Shown in pieces: positions 1 through 12,000 of a DNA stretch of 64,000 bases. Position numbers and translations under genes: made by a program. Under the pieces are notes generated by a model, which was not told where the DNA came from, searched no databases, and was given only the letters and a program-made list of their open reading frames with translations. The stretch lies in NCBI RefSeq assembly GCF_000327385.1, contig NW_008708079.1, positions 191,717 to 255,716 on the forward strand, in the 5' to 3' direction. Numbering within the stretch: the first letter of the stretch is position 1; each line of letters begins with the position of its first letter. The stretch is from Lottia gigantea (Eukaryota > Mollusca > Gastropoda > Lottiidae).

Positions 1-237
1 GAGCGCATGCACATTACCAACTTTCTTATTTCTTATCCGGATCTCATCAAACTTATTCTTTATTAATTGACAAATATTCTTTTATTCCTAGTAAATATAC
101 TTTAAACTCCAGGCACTTTTGGATATTTGCATTTAGAGATGCAGAAAGGTATTTACATCAATGTAATTGCAATAGACCATCTTCGTATGTACCTGAATGT
201 CGTAACCCGCCCTGCATCAGTACTGTTATTAGAACAG
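1..237. other. unassigned left edge
   Basis: No SNX13 exon on the minus strand. On the plus strand a short open stretch after TTCCTAG at about 92 has mixed composition, but it resembles no family I know and could be repeat. Confidence 0.3.
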
Positions 238-2145
238 TTCTAGTTTTTTTTTTTTTCGATTTTTACACACCTTCCTGAGCTTCCTGAGCTTAAAATCTGA
301 AAGAATAGCAGTTTCAAAATTTCAAAATTCGAAAATTTGTCGCAGACATTTTTTTTGCCAAATTTTGCATTTTTTTCATTTTTTTTGCTTTTTGTCTGAT
401 TAATCTGAAAAAAATTGAGCAAAGACAGTTTAAGAAAGTAAACAAAATGGTACAGTCAAATTTTCAATTTCACTTCTGGTTTAAACAGGAAATTGATGTT
501 CACTTCCGGTTGAATATCTTCCGGTGTAATTTGTATAGGACAAAAAATTTTATGCTGATAGGTAAACAAAGTTATGACAAAAAAACGAAGAAAAAAAAAT
601 CCGGAACAGACGTGAAACTTTGGCCGCCATTTTGATTTTTCTGAAATGATTCAGATTTTATTCGGACATAATGGCTCATCCGATTTAAATGATTTTGGTG
701 TCAAATGAAAGAAGATAAAAAAAAAAACATGACATTAGGAAGCCGTTTTTCGATTCTCAATTTTGCTTTTTTGCAACATCCGGTTGAATTTTTTCAAAGT
801 TTGAAGGGTCATATCTCGTGATCTTGAACTTTGATGACCTTGACCTTCATAAGGTCAAAGGTCATTGACCTTAGCTATCAGTTAATACTTTGACAGTTGA
901 CCTCCGACATGTACTTCCAGTTTTATAGCTGTCCGAAAACAGCCAAATTGGCAACTTTGGACTGCTCTAGCACGTGACCTAATTAACCTAGAGGGTTAAT
1001 TTTTTCGGATTCTTAATGTGCTTTTCATGCTCTTTCAAATGATTTATAACAATCGTTTTTTAAAGCAAAATTGAAATTCGTTAATTTTTCAAATTTGAGT
1101 TTTTTTTTACAATATTTCTGTTTCTTTGAGCTTGGTGTGTATATATCTTATGACCTATTTTATGTAGAACATTGAAACTTGGAACACAACAAGACAATTT
1201 GAATATGAATTAATCTATGACAAAAAAGTTGAGGTGGGCGTGGCACATCCGGGTTGAATTACTAATTGTTTACATTTTGGGAAAGGGGCATAACTCGCAT
1301 AGGATACATTTGTTCAAAAAGGAACTTTGCACACAATTACCTCATTATTTTGGCCAGTTTGTGTTAATAGGTCAATTGTTTCAGCTTTATAGTTTCAAAA
1401 AAGGAACAGGTTTTGAAATTTCCATATTTTCAATTTTCTATTTTGACCTTTATTGACTCTTGTTGACCTATATCTTTTGACCTGTATGATGTAGAAGCTT
1501 TAAATTTGGGACACAACATAACATTCAGAATATCAATTAACCTATGCAAAAGAAATTGAGGTGGGCCTAGCACATCAGGGTTAAATTACTCATTATTGAC
1601 ATTTTTGGCCAGGGGCATAACTCGCAAAGTATACATTTGTTCAACATGGAACTTTGCATACAATTATCTCATGTTTTGAGCCACTTTGTCTTAGAAGTTC
1701 GGTTGTTTCCACTTCATAGTTCAAAAAAAGGAACAGGTTTTGGAAATTCAAAATTTTCAATTTTTGACCTTGACCTTTGTTGACCTTGACCTTTGTAGGA
1801 TCAAACGTCATTGGCATTGGCTATCTATTTATACTTTTATATTTGCTGTCCTATGTCAACTTCCGGTTTTATAGTCGTGTGCAATTAGAAATTTTGATGA
1901 CGTATATCTCTTTTTAGACCTTCTCCTTTACAAGATCAAAGGTCATTGACCTTGGCTATCTGCTGATACTTTCATTTGTGAGGTCTGTCGTCTACTTCTG
2001 GTATTAGAATTTTTTTTAAAAAAATTTCTCAACTTTAGACTGTTCTTTCACTTGAAATAATTATCGTCGAAGGTTGATTTTTTCAGGGTCTTTTGCAATT
2101 TGCTACATTTGCAAAGTCCCACTCTGTGCCACGTGTGGCTCTAGT
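238..2145 (+). repeat. family C dispersed repeat, copy 1 (~1.9 kb)
   Basis: It begins with a poly-T run followed by CGATTTTTACACACCTTCC and matches, over its whole length and in inverted orientation, the segment 54328-56118. It contains two diverged internal copies of a ~340-bp module (about 1228-1560 and 1555-1900), both starting GAGGTGGGC and both carrying AAGGGGCATAACTCGCA-like or AGGGGCATAACTCGCA text. It also has repeated TGACCTTTGACC-like stretches and the phrase ACTTCCGGTTTTATAG. No ORF above 80 codons resembles a protein. Both ends can be placed by comparison with copy 2. Class is unknown. Confidence 0.8.
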
Positions 2146-2280
2146 CATATCATTATGTTCATATAACAAAGAGTTTTAACCAATCATAAACGTCTGTGTT
2201 TGTACAGTCTGGATGAACATAAATTATTATTAGAATTAATAAAATAAAAAATAATAAAAAAAACACAAAAAACAATAAAA

Positions 2281-2865
2281 GACAGCTTGCCAGGCAAGGT
2301 AATATACGCCCACTGGCAGCTTTGGTTATAAAATAAATATATTTGGCAGTACAGTAACAATTACCAGTATGAAATATTCAACCTTCAGACATAGCCTACA
2401 CTTCTTTTGAACTCTTTTTTAAGGCGATACTGAATAATATTACCAAGTTTTATCAAAATCTGTGAAGAATTGGGTCTTCTAGAGTGATTACAGGCTAAAA
2501 CTAAAATATAACTCGTATCAAATATTTTTCGATTTTTCTGATTTTCAATAGGGTTCATCCTTGAGTGATTACATACACTCATACCAAGTTTCGTCGAAAT
2601 CCATCAAGAATTGTGCCATCTAGACTGTCTACGTGCTACAAATTGAACGCATTTTCAAGAACAAGGGCAATAACTCATACTTATTATTTTTCTATCTTTC
2701 GATCTTTCTGATTTCAAAAAGGGTTTAACACTCATGCCAAGTTTCATCAAAATCCGTCAAGAATTGCGCCTTCTAGAGTATTTACGATCAATTGTGGATG
2801 GACAGACGGACTGACATGGGTGACGACAAATACGCCCCCACATTTCATGTGGACATATAAAAATC
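2281..2865 (+). repeat. R1 modular repeat with head and tail
   Basis: The head at 2281 (GCTTGCCAGGCAAGGTAATA, then ACGCCCACTGGCAGC) is followed by diverged ~175-bp core units. Each has AGAACAAGGGCAATAACTC, a CCAAGTTTCATCAAAATC-like stretch and CTAGAGTGTTTACGAGC-like text. The tail at ~2800-2865 has GACGGACTGACATGGGTGAC and then CATGTGGACATATAAAA. The head, core and tail order recurs elsewhere in the window. Confidence 0.8.
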
Positions 2866-3130
2866 CGGCCGCTCATTCCTACGTATACTTGATTGAACAA
2901 TGGGTTTAAAAAGCCATTCCACCATAAAGATTTCTTTTTTAAATGGTAAAGCTATTTACTATCCTGCCAAAAGTTATTTTAACATCAATGGAAATCAATT
3001 TATTCACTGAAGCTTCAAACCTTGTCCTAGGTTCGCATTGGTTTTAAGGTTTCAATTCATGGGTCATGACCAAAAATAGGGTCGCTAGCAAACACCAAAA
3101 GGGCACGTAAACACATCGTACAGTACAGTA
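2866..3130. other. intronic sequence, nothing recognised
   Basis: A short GTACAGTACAGTACAGTA run occurs near 3118; no exon or repeat family was identified otherwise. Confidence 0.3.
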
Positions 3131-3335
3131 CAGTAAGAACTATTGACTCATATTCTTGGAAATTGTTAAGATTGTTTGAGAATCAGAAAAATATTTAGTA
3201 TGAGTAATTGCCCTTGTTCTTGAAATGCTCGTAAACACTCTAGAAGGTGATATTCTTGACGGATTTTGATATAACTTTGTGTGAGTGTTTGTAATCACCC
3301 AAGGATGAACCTATAACAAATCAGAAAAATCAAAA
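3131..3335 (-). repeat. R1 core fragment, inverted
   Basis: One R1 core unit on the minus strand (TATTTAGTATGAGTAATTGC, CTTGTTCTTGAAA, GACGGATTTTGATATAAC). It abuts the head of the R2 element that follows. Confidence 0.65.
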
Positions 3336-5290
3336 GATAGCTTGCGATGCAAGATAACATACGCCCACTGGCAGCTGTCAGAAATAATAAAACAGTCTTT
3401 AGTGACTAAAGTACGAATTTTCTCATATTTAAGAAATTATTTATGTTGAATAATTCCACAAAATTTTTTAAAATCAATATCAATAACCCAAATACAACAA
3501 ACAATTAAATCACACAGCTCTAATCAAGGGCAAAAAACAACTTGTGACGCGTGTTTACAAAGTCAAGGGCAATAACTCAAAAACCGTTCATCGAAAATGT
3601 GACAAGTTAGAACTTGTCCGAGATTTTATCAATTCCAATGATCACACCAAGTTTCATCAGAATCTGTTCAAAACTGTAGCTTCAATCCTGCTCACAACCT
3701 ATTTTTAACAAAGTTTGACGTGTTTTTACAATGTCAAGGGCAATAACTCAAAAACCGTTCATCGAAAATGTGTCAAGTCAGAACTTGTCCGAGATCTTAT
3801 CAATTCCAATGATCACACCAGGTTTCATCAGAATCGGTTGAAAACTTTAGCTTCAATCCTGCTCACAAACTATTTTTAACAAATTTTGACGTGTTTTTAC
3901 AAAGTCAAGGGCAATAACTCAAAAACCGTTCATCGAAAATGTGACAAGTTAGAACTTGTCCGAGATCTTATCAATTCCAATGATCACACCAAGTTTCATC
4001 AGAATCGGTTGAAAACTGTAGCTTCAATCCTGCTCACAAACTATTTTTAACAAAGTTTGACGTGTTTTTACAAAGTCAAGGGCAATAACTCAAAAACCGT
4101 TCATCGAAAATGTGTCAAGTTAAAACTTGTCCGAGATCTTATCAATTCCAATGATCACACCAGGTTTCATCAGAATCGGTTGAAAACTGTAGCTTCAATC
4201 CTGCTCACAAACTATTTTTAACAAATTTTGACGTATTTTTACAAAGTCAAGGGCAATAACTCAAAAAACGTTCATCAAAAATGTGTCAAGTTAGAACTTG
4301 TCCGAGATCTTATCAATTCCAATGATCACACCAAGTTTCATCAGAATCGGTTGAAAACTGTAGCTTCAATCCTGCCCACGAACTATTTTTAACAAATTTT
4401 GATGCGTTTTAACAAAGTCAGGGGCAATAATTCAAAAACCGTTCATCGAAAATGCGTCATGTTAGAACTTGTCCGAGATCTTATCAATTCCAATGATCAC
4501 ACCAAGTTTCATCAGAATCGGTTGAAAACTGTAGCTTCAATCCTGCTCACGAACTATTTTTAACAAATTTCGACGAGTTTTAACAAAGTCAAGGGCAATA
4601 ACTCAAAAAATGTTCATCGAAAATGCGTCAAGTTAGAACTTGTCCGAGATCTTATGATATCAAGTTTCATCAGAATCGGATGAAAACTGTAGCTTCAATC
4701 CTGCTCACCAACAATTTTTAACAAATTTCAAGGCGTTCTAAGTCAAGGGCAATATCTCAAAAACAGTTCATCAAAAATATGTCAGATTCGAACTTGACTG
4801 AGATCTTATCAATCTAAAGCATCACACCAAGTTTTATCAAAATCAGATAAAAACTGTAGTCTCTATAGTGCTCACAAGAAATGTTGACGGACAGACCGAC
4901 GGACAGGGGCGACGACAATATAGGACCACATATTAATGTGGGCGTATAAAAAACCGTTCATCAAAAATGTGTCAAGTTAGAACTTGTCCGAGATCTTATC
5001 AATCTAAAGCATCACACCACGTTTTATCAAAATCAGATAAAAACTGTAGTCTCTATAGTGCTCACAAAAAATGTTGACGGACTGACGGACCGAGGCGACG
5101 ACAATATACAACCACATATTCATGTGGGCGTATAAAAACCGTTCATCGAAAATATGTCAAATTCGAACTTGACCGAGATCTTATCAATCTTAAGCATCAC
5201 ACCAAGTTTTATCAAAATCAGATAAAAACTGTATTCTCTATGGTGCTCACAAGAAATGTTGACATTTTCATGTAGGCGTATAAAAATACT
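3336..5290 (+). repeat. R2 modular repeat with 171-bp tandem core (8 units) and three tails
   Basis: Head at 3341-3385 (GCTTGCGATGCAAGATAACA, ACGCCCACTGGCAGCTGTC). The core unit starts at GTCAAGGGCAATAACTCAA; starts fall at 3562, 3733, 3904, 4075, 4246, 4417, 4588 and 4742, i.e. seven spacings, six of exactly 171 bp and one of 154 bp. Each unit carries ACTTGTCCGAGATCTTATC and TGATCACACCAAGTTTCATC. The tail (GACGGACAGGGGCGACGACA, ATGTGGGCGTATAAAA) appears near 4890-4950, again near 5080-5138 and partly near 5260-5283, so the last unit plus tail has itself been duplicated. No ORF. Head ATACGCCCAC and tail GTGGGCGTAT are exact reverse complements. Confidence 0.88.
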
Positions 5291-5650
5291 TAGTATGAGT
5301 TATTTCCCTTGTTCTTGAAAATGCGTTCAATTTTAGTTTGTTAACACTCTAGAAGGTGCAATTATTGACGGATTTTGATGAAACTTGGTATGAGTGATAG
5401 AAATCACCCAACGATGAACCCCATTGAGAATCAGAAAAATCGAAAAATAATTAGTATAAGTTATTGCCCTTGTTCTTGAAAATTTTAGCACGTAATCATT
5501 CTAGAAGGCACAATTCTTGACTGATTTTGATGAAATTTTGTGTGAGTTTGTTATCAACCAAGGATGAACCCTATTGAAAATCACAAGAATCAAAAAATAT
5601 TTGATTTATTGCCCTTGTTCTGAAAAATCTGTTCAAGTTTTAGCAAGCTA
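5280..5650 (-). repeat. R1 core units, inverted
   Basis: Two to three R1 core units read on the minus strand (TTAGTATGAGTTATT, CTTGTTCTTGAAAATGCG, TTGACGGATTTTGATGAAAC). No head is visible on the right side. Confidence 0.65.
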
Positions 5651-6004
5651 TCTTTAATTACAAGTACTGATTATCTTGTGTATTTTTTATTCTCAGCGAG
5701 TGAAAGACTTATTGAGAAGAAGATGTTAGTTTTATTCCCCATTTTCAACATCAAGGTCTTCAGGAGCACAGCTTTACAGCATCATCACAAGACATGGACT
5801 AGGGTGGTAGATTTTCACCTTTTCTTTATGTAATCAGTGAGTCAGAAAACAGTATAAGTTTACATTTACAATGTTTGTTAAAGACAAACTAAATTTTGAA
5901 CCACTATATTGATCTTGGAAAGCAGGTCCTACATATGATCTGCTGTCTGTGAACATAATACATCAACTTAAAAAAATAAATAAATCAGGGAAATCAAGTC
6001 TTAC
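5651..6004. other. SNX13 intron (3' side of exon 6005-6073), nothing recognised
   Basis: AT-rich sequence with no coding signal on either strand. It directly follows the donor of the last visible SNX13 exon. Confidence 0.4.
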
Positions 6005-6073
6005 CTGAAAGCTTTAATATATTCTGACATCTGAGCTGCAGACGTCATTAAATCAACATGGTCAACAATTTTC
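6005..6073 (-). CDS. SNX13: SNX13 exon: Nexin_C domain, last exon visible
   Basis: A 69-bp exon, phase 2 on both sides, with acceptor TTTTGCAG and donor GTAAGA. It encodes KIVDHVDLMTSAAQMSEYI then KAF, matching KIVDHVDWMTSPEQVADSVKRF of human SNX13. The next expected segment (human DAFWPNGILAE) was searched for by eye on the minus strand of 1-6004 and not found, so the remaining C-terminal exons lie left of the window. Confidence 0.93.
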
Positions 6074-9000
6074 CTGCAAAAAGATAATTCAGCAATAATC
6101 ATATCCTCATTTCATTTTCAAAACCTGCTTAAATATTTGGTAATTTTGTAGATAACTGACAATTTAATGCAGACATTTTATCAACCAACATTATAATGTA
6201 GATATATATAATGCTGCACCCATGTCTGTCTATCATCAATCTTGTCTGTTCTGCTTGCAAAGGCAATTGAGACTGCAGTTTTATAACAAAATTTGGTGCA
6301 TAGGATTATATCCAAACAATTAGATCTCATATTAGATTACATATTAGATCTCGAACAATATAATGTGGATGTAAATATACACAATATGTTACACAATAAA
6401 TGTATAGTTTCTAAGAAGATAGCTTGCCAGGCAAGGTAATATACGCCCACTAGCAGCTTTGATTTTGAATAAAAATATTTAGCAGTACAGTAACAATTAC
6501 CAGTATGAAATATTCAACCTTCAGTCATACACTTCTTTTGAACTCTTTAGGGCGATACTGAATAATATTGAGTATGAGTTATTGCCCTTGTTCTTGAAAA
6601 CGTGTTCAATTTTTAGCTTGTGAAAACTCTAGAAGGGAAATATTTAAGCTCGGTACTGAATAACGAAACCAAATTTTGTCAAAATCTGGCAAGAATCTTC
6701 CTTTTTTAGTGTTTAAGAGCTAAAAATTGAACACGTTTTCAAGAACAAGGGCAATAACTTATACTTAATATTTTTCGACTCTTCTGATTTTCAATAGGGT
6801 TTATCCTTGGGTGATAACAAACACTCATGCCAAGTTTCGTCAAAATCCATCAAGAATTGTCCCTTCTAGAGTGTTTACGAGCTAAAAATTGAACGCGTTT
6901 TCAAGAACAAGGGCAATTACTTATACTTAATATATTTCGATTCTTCTGATTTTCAATAGGGTTCTTCGTTGGGTGATTACGAACACTCATACCAAGTTTT
7001 GTCAAAATCTGTCAAGAATTGTGTCTTGTAGAGTGTTTACGAGCAATTGTGGATGGACGGACGGACGGACCATTTCATGTGTGCGTATAAAAATGCTTTA
7101 AATCGCCCATATTACGTAATTATAAATCGTTAATGAAGACATTTTATGCTTTCAGTGATACAATGCCATACTCTTTTTTGTTCATGAGATCCTTTGCGGC
7201 TTTGGCCTACTCTCTGCAAATTTGTTGATGGGCCTACCCTACCCTAGGCCTACAAATCGAAATTTGCAGATTTTTTTAACAGCTTTAACTTAATAACGGT
7301 GGATCTACTTGCATTGATGAAAATATAACTTTTTTGTAAATTTATACCAAATGTTAACAAGATTCACAGTGTGCAAGGAGGAAAATTTTGCATGGACAGT
7401 TTTTTTTTCAATTTCCCATTTTTAAGGATCTTTAATATCATGCACAACCTGTAGTACACAGGAGCTCGGTTTATTGTCACATCTGAACGTCTTAACGCCC
7501 TTTCCATGTCATCTTCATTGACCTACTAGGCCTATATTACTGACAGGGGGAAACTGGGCTCAACTTCCACAGGCACTCCTTCAAAAGATTTTTCCTTGAT
7601 TTTGTTTTTTCATTGATCTTAATTGAAATGATCAATTTTCTATGTTTATATGATGCTTATTTGTTACATAATTCTTTTTTACTAGGGATATCATACTAAT
7701 ATAGTTAATACTTTAAGGTAGGCCTACCAGTATAAAAATGAATGAATATTAAACAAATAAAAAAAGGGACTGGAGGATATCCAACAAGTTTCTGTGATAA
7801 TACTGATAACTGCAAGAAAATCTAACCATATAAACTTTGATCAAAGTTTTATTGTAATTTGTGGGAAACAGCAAAGTTTGGGCACAATTTGAAGGAACAG
7901 TTTAGTTAAATCATGTTCGGTTTGTACACAGAAGAACCATGTGAAGTACATAAATGTGAAAAGAAAACCTACATTCTGTTGCTTTGAAAAAGTGGACATC
8001 AATATTGTAAATCTGATAATGAACACACCAAGACAAGCTACAAAATGTATGCCCCACAACCCCCTCATTTCAGAGGCATTATAAAAAAACAAAAGATAAT
8101 GACCTTATAATACAGAATTTAAATCAAATACATGTTTAGTGAAGTAATTTTATTGAAGGAACAGGCATAGAAGCTGATATGCACACTATTGACTAACATA
8201 AATCATATCTGCTTACATCTGCACAAGAATGCATTTTGGAAATTTACATAATGCCTAGCCAATTTTGTAATATTGTCAATATTATTGGGGTATCTCTTTC
8301 ACATTGACAATTGTTTTAACTCATTTACTTGATAATGTCAGTTTCATTAAAAGGTTAATTTTTCATGAGCCTCACTTGTTATTGCCAGTGGTCATGCATT
8401 CATGTTCATGCCGCATGGTTCTGACAATAGTGGATCTGATAAAGCTTGGCCTCAATTGTTGGCAGATATAAATTTTCACAATAATTTTTTTTCATTGGGA
8501 GATTGAACCACTTAAATTTTTAAAACAGACGCAATATAGCAAAGAGCCGCTTATTCACTTTTTGTGTCGTCCTTTTCCTCTCTTTTTTAACAACTCATTG
8601 TGTAGTCGCACATTGCACTCACTTTCCAAGTAAAACCACTATGTAAAGAAATTGTTTTGGCCAGTAGCCCATTATAAAAGTAATATAATGTAATAAAGTA
8701 ATAAATGTCAAATGTTTAAAAGGAAAAGCATATAAAAAATCACGTTAAAAAGTATCAAAATAAGTTTCGAACTCCGCATCATCCTTTCCATTTATCCCGG
8801 CCATGTTGTTTATAATGAAAACATCAGAAGTTTTCCCCTATGACCTTTTGACCTGCACCGCCATATTGAAAATGACATTAGTGTTGATACGAGTATAGGG
8901 TTCATACTTGGGTGATTATGAACACTCATGCCAAGTTTCGTCAAAATCCGTTCTAGAGTGATTACGAGCTAATAATTTAACGCATTTTCAAGAGCAAGGG

Positions 9001-12000
9001 CAATAACTCATACTAAATTTTTTTCGATTCTTCTGATTTCCAATAGGGTTCATACTTGGTTGATAACAAACACTCTTGCCAAGTTTCGTCAAAATACATC
9101 AAGAATTGTGCCTTCTAGAGTGTTTACGAGCTAAAAATTGAACACGTTTTTAAGAACAAGGGCAATGACTTATACTAAATATTTTTCGATTCTTCTGATT
9201 TTCAATAAGGTTCATCCTTGGGTGATTGCGAACACTCATACCAAGTTTTGTCAAAATCTGTCAAGAATTGTGTCTTGTAGAGTGTTTACGAGCAATTGTG
9301 GACGGATGGACGGACATGGGTGACGGCAATATACGCCCCCCATTTCATGTGTAATAAATAATAAAACTTGACATCAAATACAATCCTTTAATACCCAACG
9401 TTTCGTCAAAAAAGTTTTGACTTCATCAGGGGAAGAAACAAACTACAAATGGTGGAAGGCAGTTAAGATTAAAATTACAATATGACTTCATAAGGTTTAT
9501 GACATCACAATCTTAGATACAACATGTTAAGTATGTAATGATGACTTCAGGATTTGCCAAAAATCTAAACAGGAAGGGAAAAAAGGGGGGGGGGGGGGGA
9601 ATACACTAATATTTAGCAATTTTGAAACCTCCTGGGTTGAGTTCATTCAATCCATACGGCCATACAGAGTCAAGTCTATGAATCCACAGAGTTTCTGCAC
9701 TGTCTAATTTGCTTTTGCTTTCATTTGGAATTTTCTCAAGAAGTGTGCATTTATAATTATGACCAGGTTGGTTAAAATGGGGGGCAATATGAGGAGCTTT
9801 ATGAACCTTTTTCAATTTAATGTTGCTCCTATGTTTGTTATGTCTAATATTGCCATGATGTCTGAATTTGATGATTGAAGTTTATTTGTTTATATTCGAT
9901 TCTTCCTGTTCTGCTACACTTGGCCGTCCTTACGATACAACATAATTGGTGACGAGGTAAACAAGTTTAATACTGCAAAATGGATTCTCCTAAATCGGAT
10001 ATGCCTACATTATTCCGAGAAACTCTCACATTGTTACCTGCATACAGTGACGAGCCTGCTGCATGTAATACATTCTACAATTATAAACCAAGTATACCGC
10101 TACCTCCAGCCTACAAACCATCACCAGGTAAACCTAATATTGAATGGAGGGTGTGGGAGCGCATGTTTACGAATTACTTAGAGCTGATTTCTGCAAAAAG
10201 TATGCCAGATAGAAAGAGAAGAGCTTTATTGATTCATTGCTTAGGCACTGAGGGCCAAAGAATTTTCTACAATTTTCCCTGTCCAGGTGACACATTTCAA
10301 GAATCTTTTCAAGCGGCATGAGAATATTTTCAACCAGAATTAAATACGGTTTCGGAAAGGTCAAAATTTCGCAGACGAAGCCAGCAACCCGGCGAAACTA
10401 TAGATGAATTTGTAACTACTTTGCATGGTTTAGCCTCTACATGTAGTTTTGGGATTATGGCCAATGAATACATGAATGCATACATGAATCGAAACTGCTT
10501 ACTGGTACTACGTGTACTAATTCTCCTCCAGGAAATGTTAATTCTTTGAATACAAAGTCTAAAACTAATTTTTCACGTAATCACAAATCGGAAAAATCCG
10601 GTGCACAGAATTCGTCTAAATCTGAAGAGAAAACTTGCTACAGATGTGGATCCCCAAAACATCTCGCGAATTCTACAGATTGCCCAGCAAAAGGTGTTAT
10701 TTTTTCAAAATGCGGTAAACATGGTCATTTTGCAAAAGTTTGTATGTCTGCACGTGAAAAAGATTCGGTGAATACAATTGACAGTTCAAGTTCTAGTGAA
10801 GAATTAGGCATGTGCGAAACAGATCAATGTAAACAATACACTGTAAAAACTCGTGATCAAAGTAATGTACACACTGTAAGAAATGAGTGTCAAATTCAGA
10901 TGGAAGATTCAGTTACGGATCCTGTTTTCATATTTACGGTCATTACTGCTGCTAATACTAAATTATACCGTATGTTTCATATTTCTACACCTACTGGAGA
11001 ATCATCTGATGTAAAAATGTTGCTCGATACAGGTTCGGCAGTTACAACTTTGCCTCATAAAATTTACCAACAGCATTTCTCTACTGCCTTACTTTCTAAA
11101 CCTGTTATGAATTTAACATCATATCAAGGAAATGCTATTGATGTTGTTGGATGTATGCAAGCTGCTATTGACTTTGAGAATAGGACTGCAAATGTGACTG
11201 TATTTATTACCTACGGTGATACCGCTCTTATTGGTATGGACGTAATAAAGAAATTGGGTCTTGTGATTTCTTCAAACTCTGTCAATACAGCAGTGGACTC
11301 ATTTGTACATAAAGTTATGGTTGATACTAATGCTAAACCAGTGCTACAAAAGTTGCGCCGTTTATCACTAGCTGTACGTGATAGTGTTAAATCTGAACTG
11401 GAACGCTTGGAAAAATTGGGTGTTATTGAAAAATGTGATGCTTCACCCTGGGTTTCTGATATTTTAGTCGTAAAAAAGAAAACCGGCATTCATTTGTGTT
11501 TCGATTGCAGAGAACCAAATAAAGCGATTGTTGTAGACCAACATCCACTACCTCATATTGATGAACTTTTATCTGACTTTAAGGATGCTACTGTTTTCAG
11601 TGTTATTGACTTGCAAGAGGCCTATCATCAGATCCCACTTCATGAGTCCAGTCTTACCTGCTTCATAACACAAAGGAATGTATCGTTTTTGTCGTATTCC
11701 TTTCGGACTTGCCTCTGCACCTGCTTTTTTCCAAAGGATGATGTCAACAATATTAGGTGACTTGCCAGGTGTAAAATGTATTCTGGACGATATTGCTATT
11801 TTCGGTGGTAATATGTAGGAACATGATCAACGATTGAGTGCTGTACTCCATACAATAAATCAACATAAGTTACAATTAAATTTGAATAAGTGTAAATTGC
11901 GACAATCCAGTATAAACTTTTCAGGACATACTATTTCAGCTTCTGGAATATCACCTAGATCAGAACTGGTAACAGACATTATTTCTGCACCAACACCGAC

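Noticed and set aside
238-635. Short ORFs at the start of family C
   Set aside because: Lysine/asparagine/phenylalanine-rich frames through poly-T/poly-A tracts of a dispersed repeat that also exists at 54-56 kb.
3336-4950. 171-bp period as a centromeric alpha-satellite
   Set aside because: Only the period coincides. The sequence is an R2 dispersed element with its own head and tail, eight units long, inside an intron.
1-6004. Remaining C-terminal SNX13 exons
   Set aside because: I looked on the minus strand for the expected DAFWPNG and LFPQYKF-type segments and saw none.
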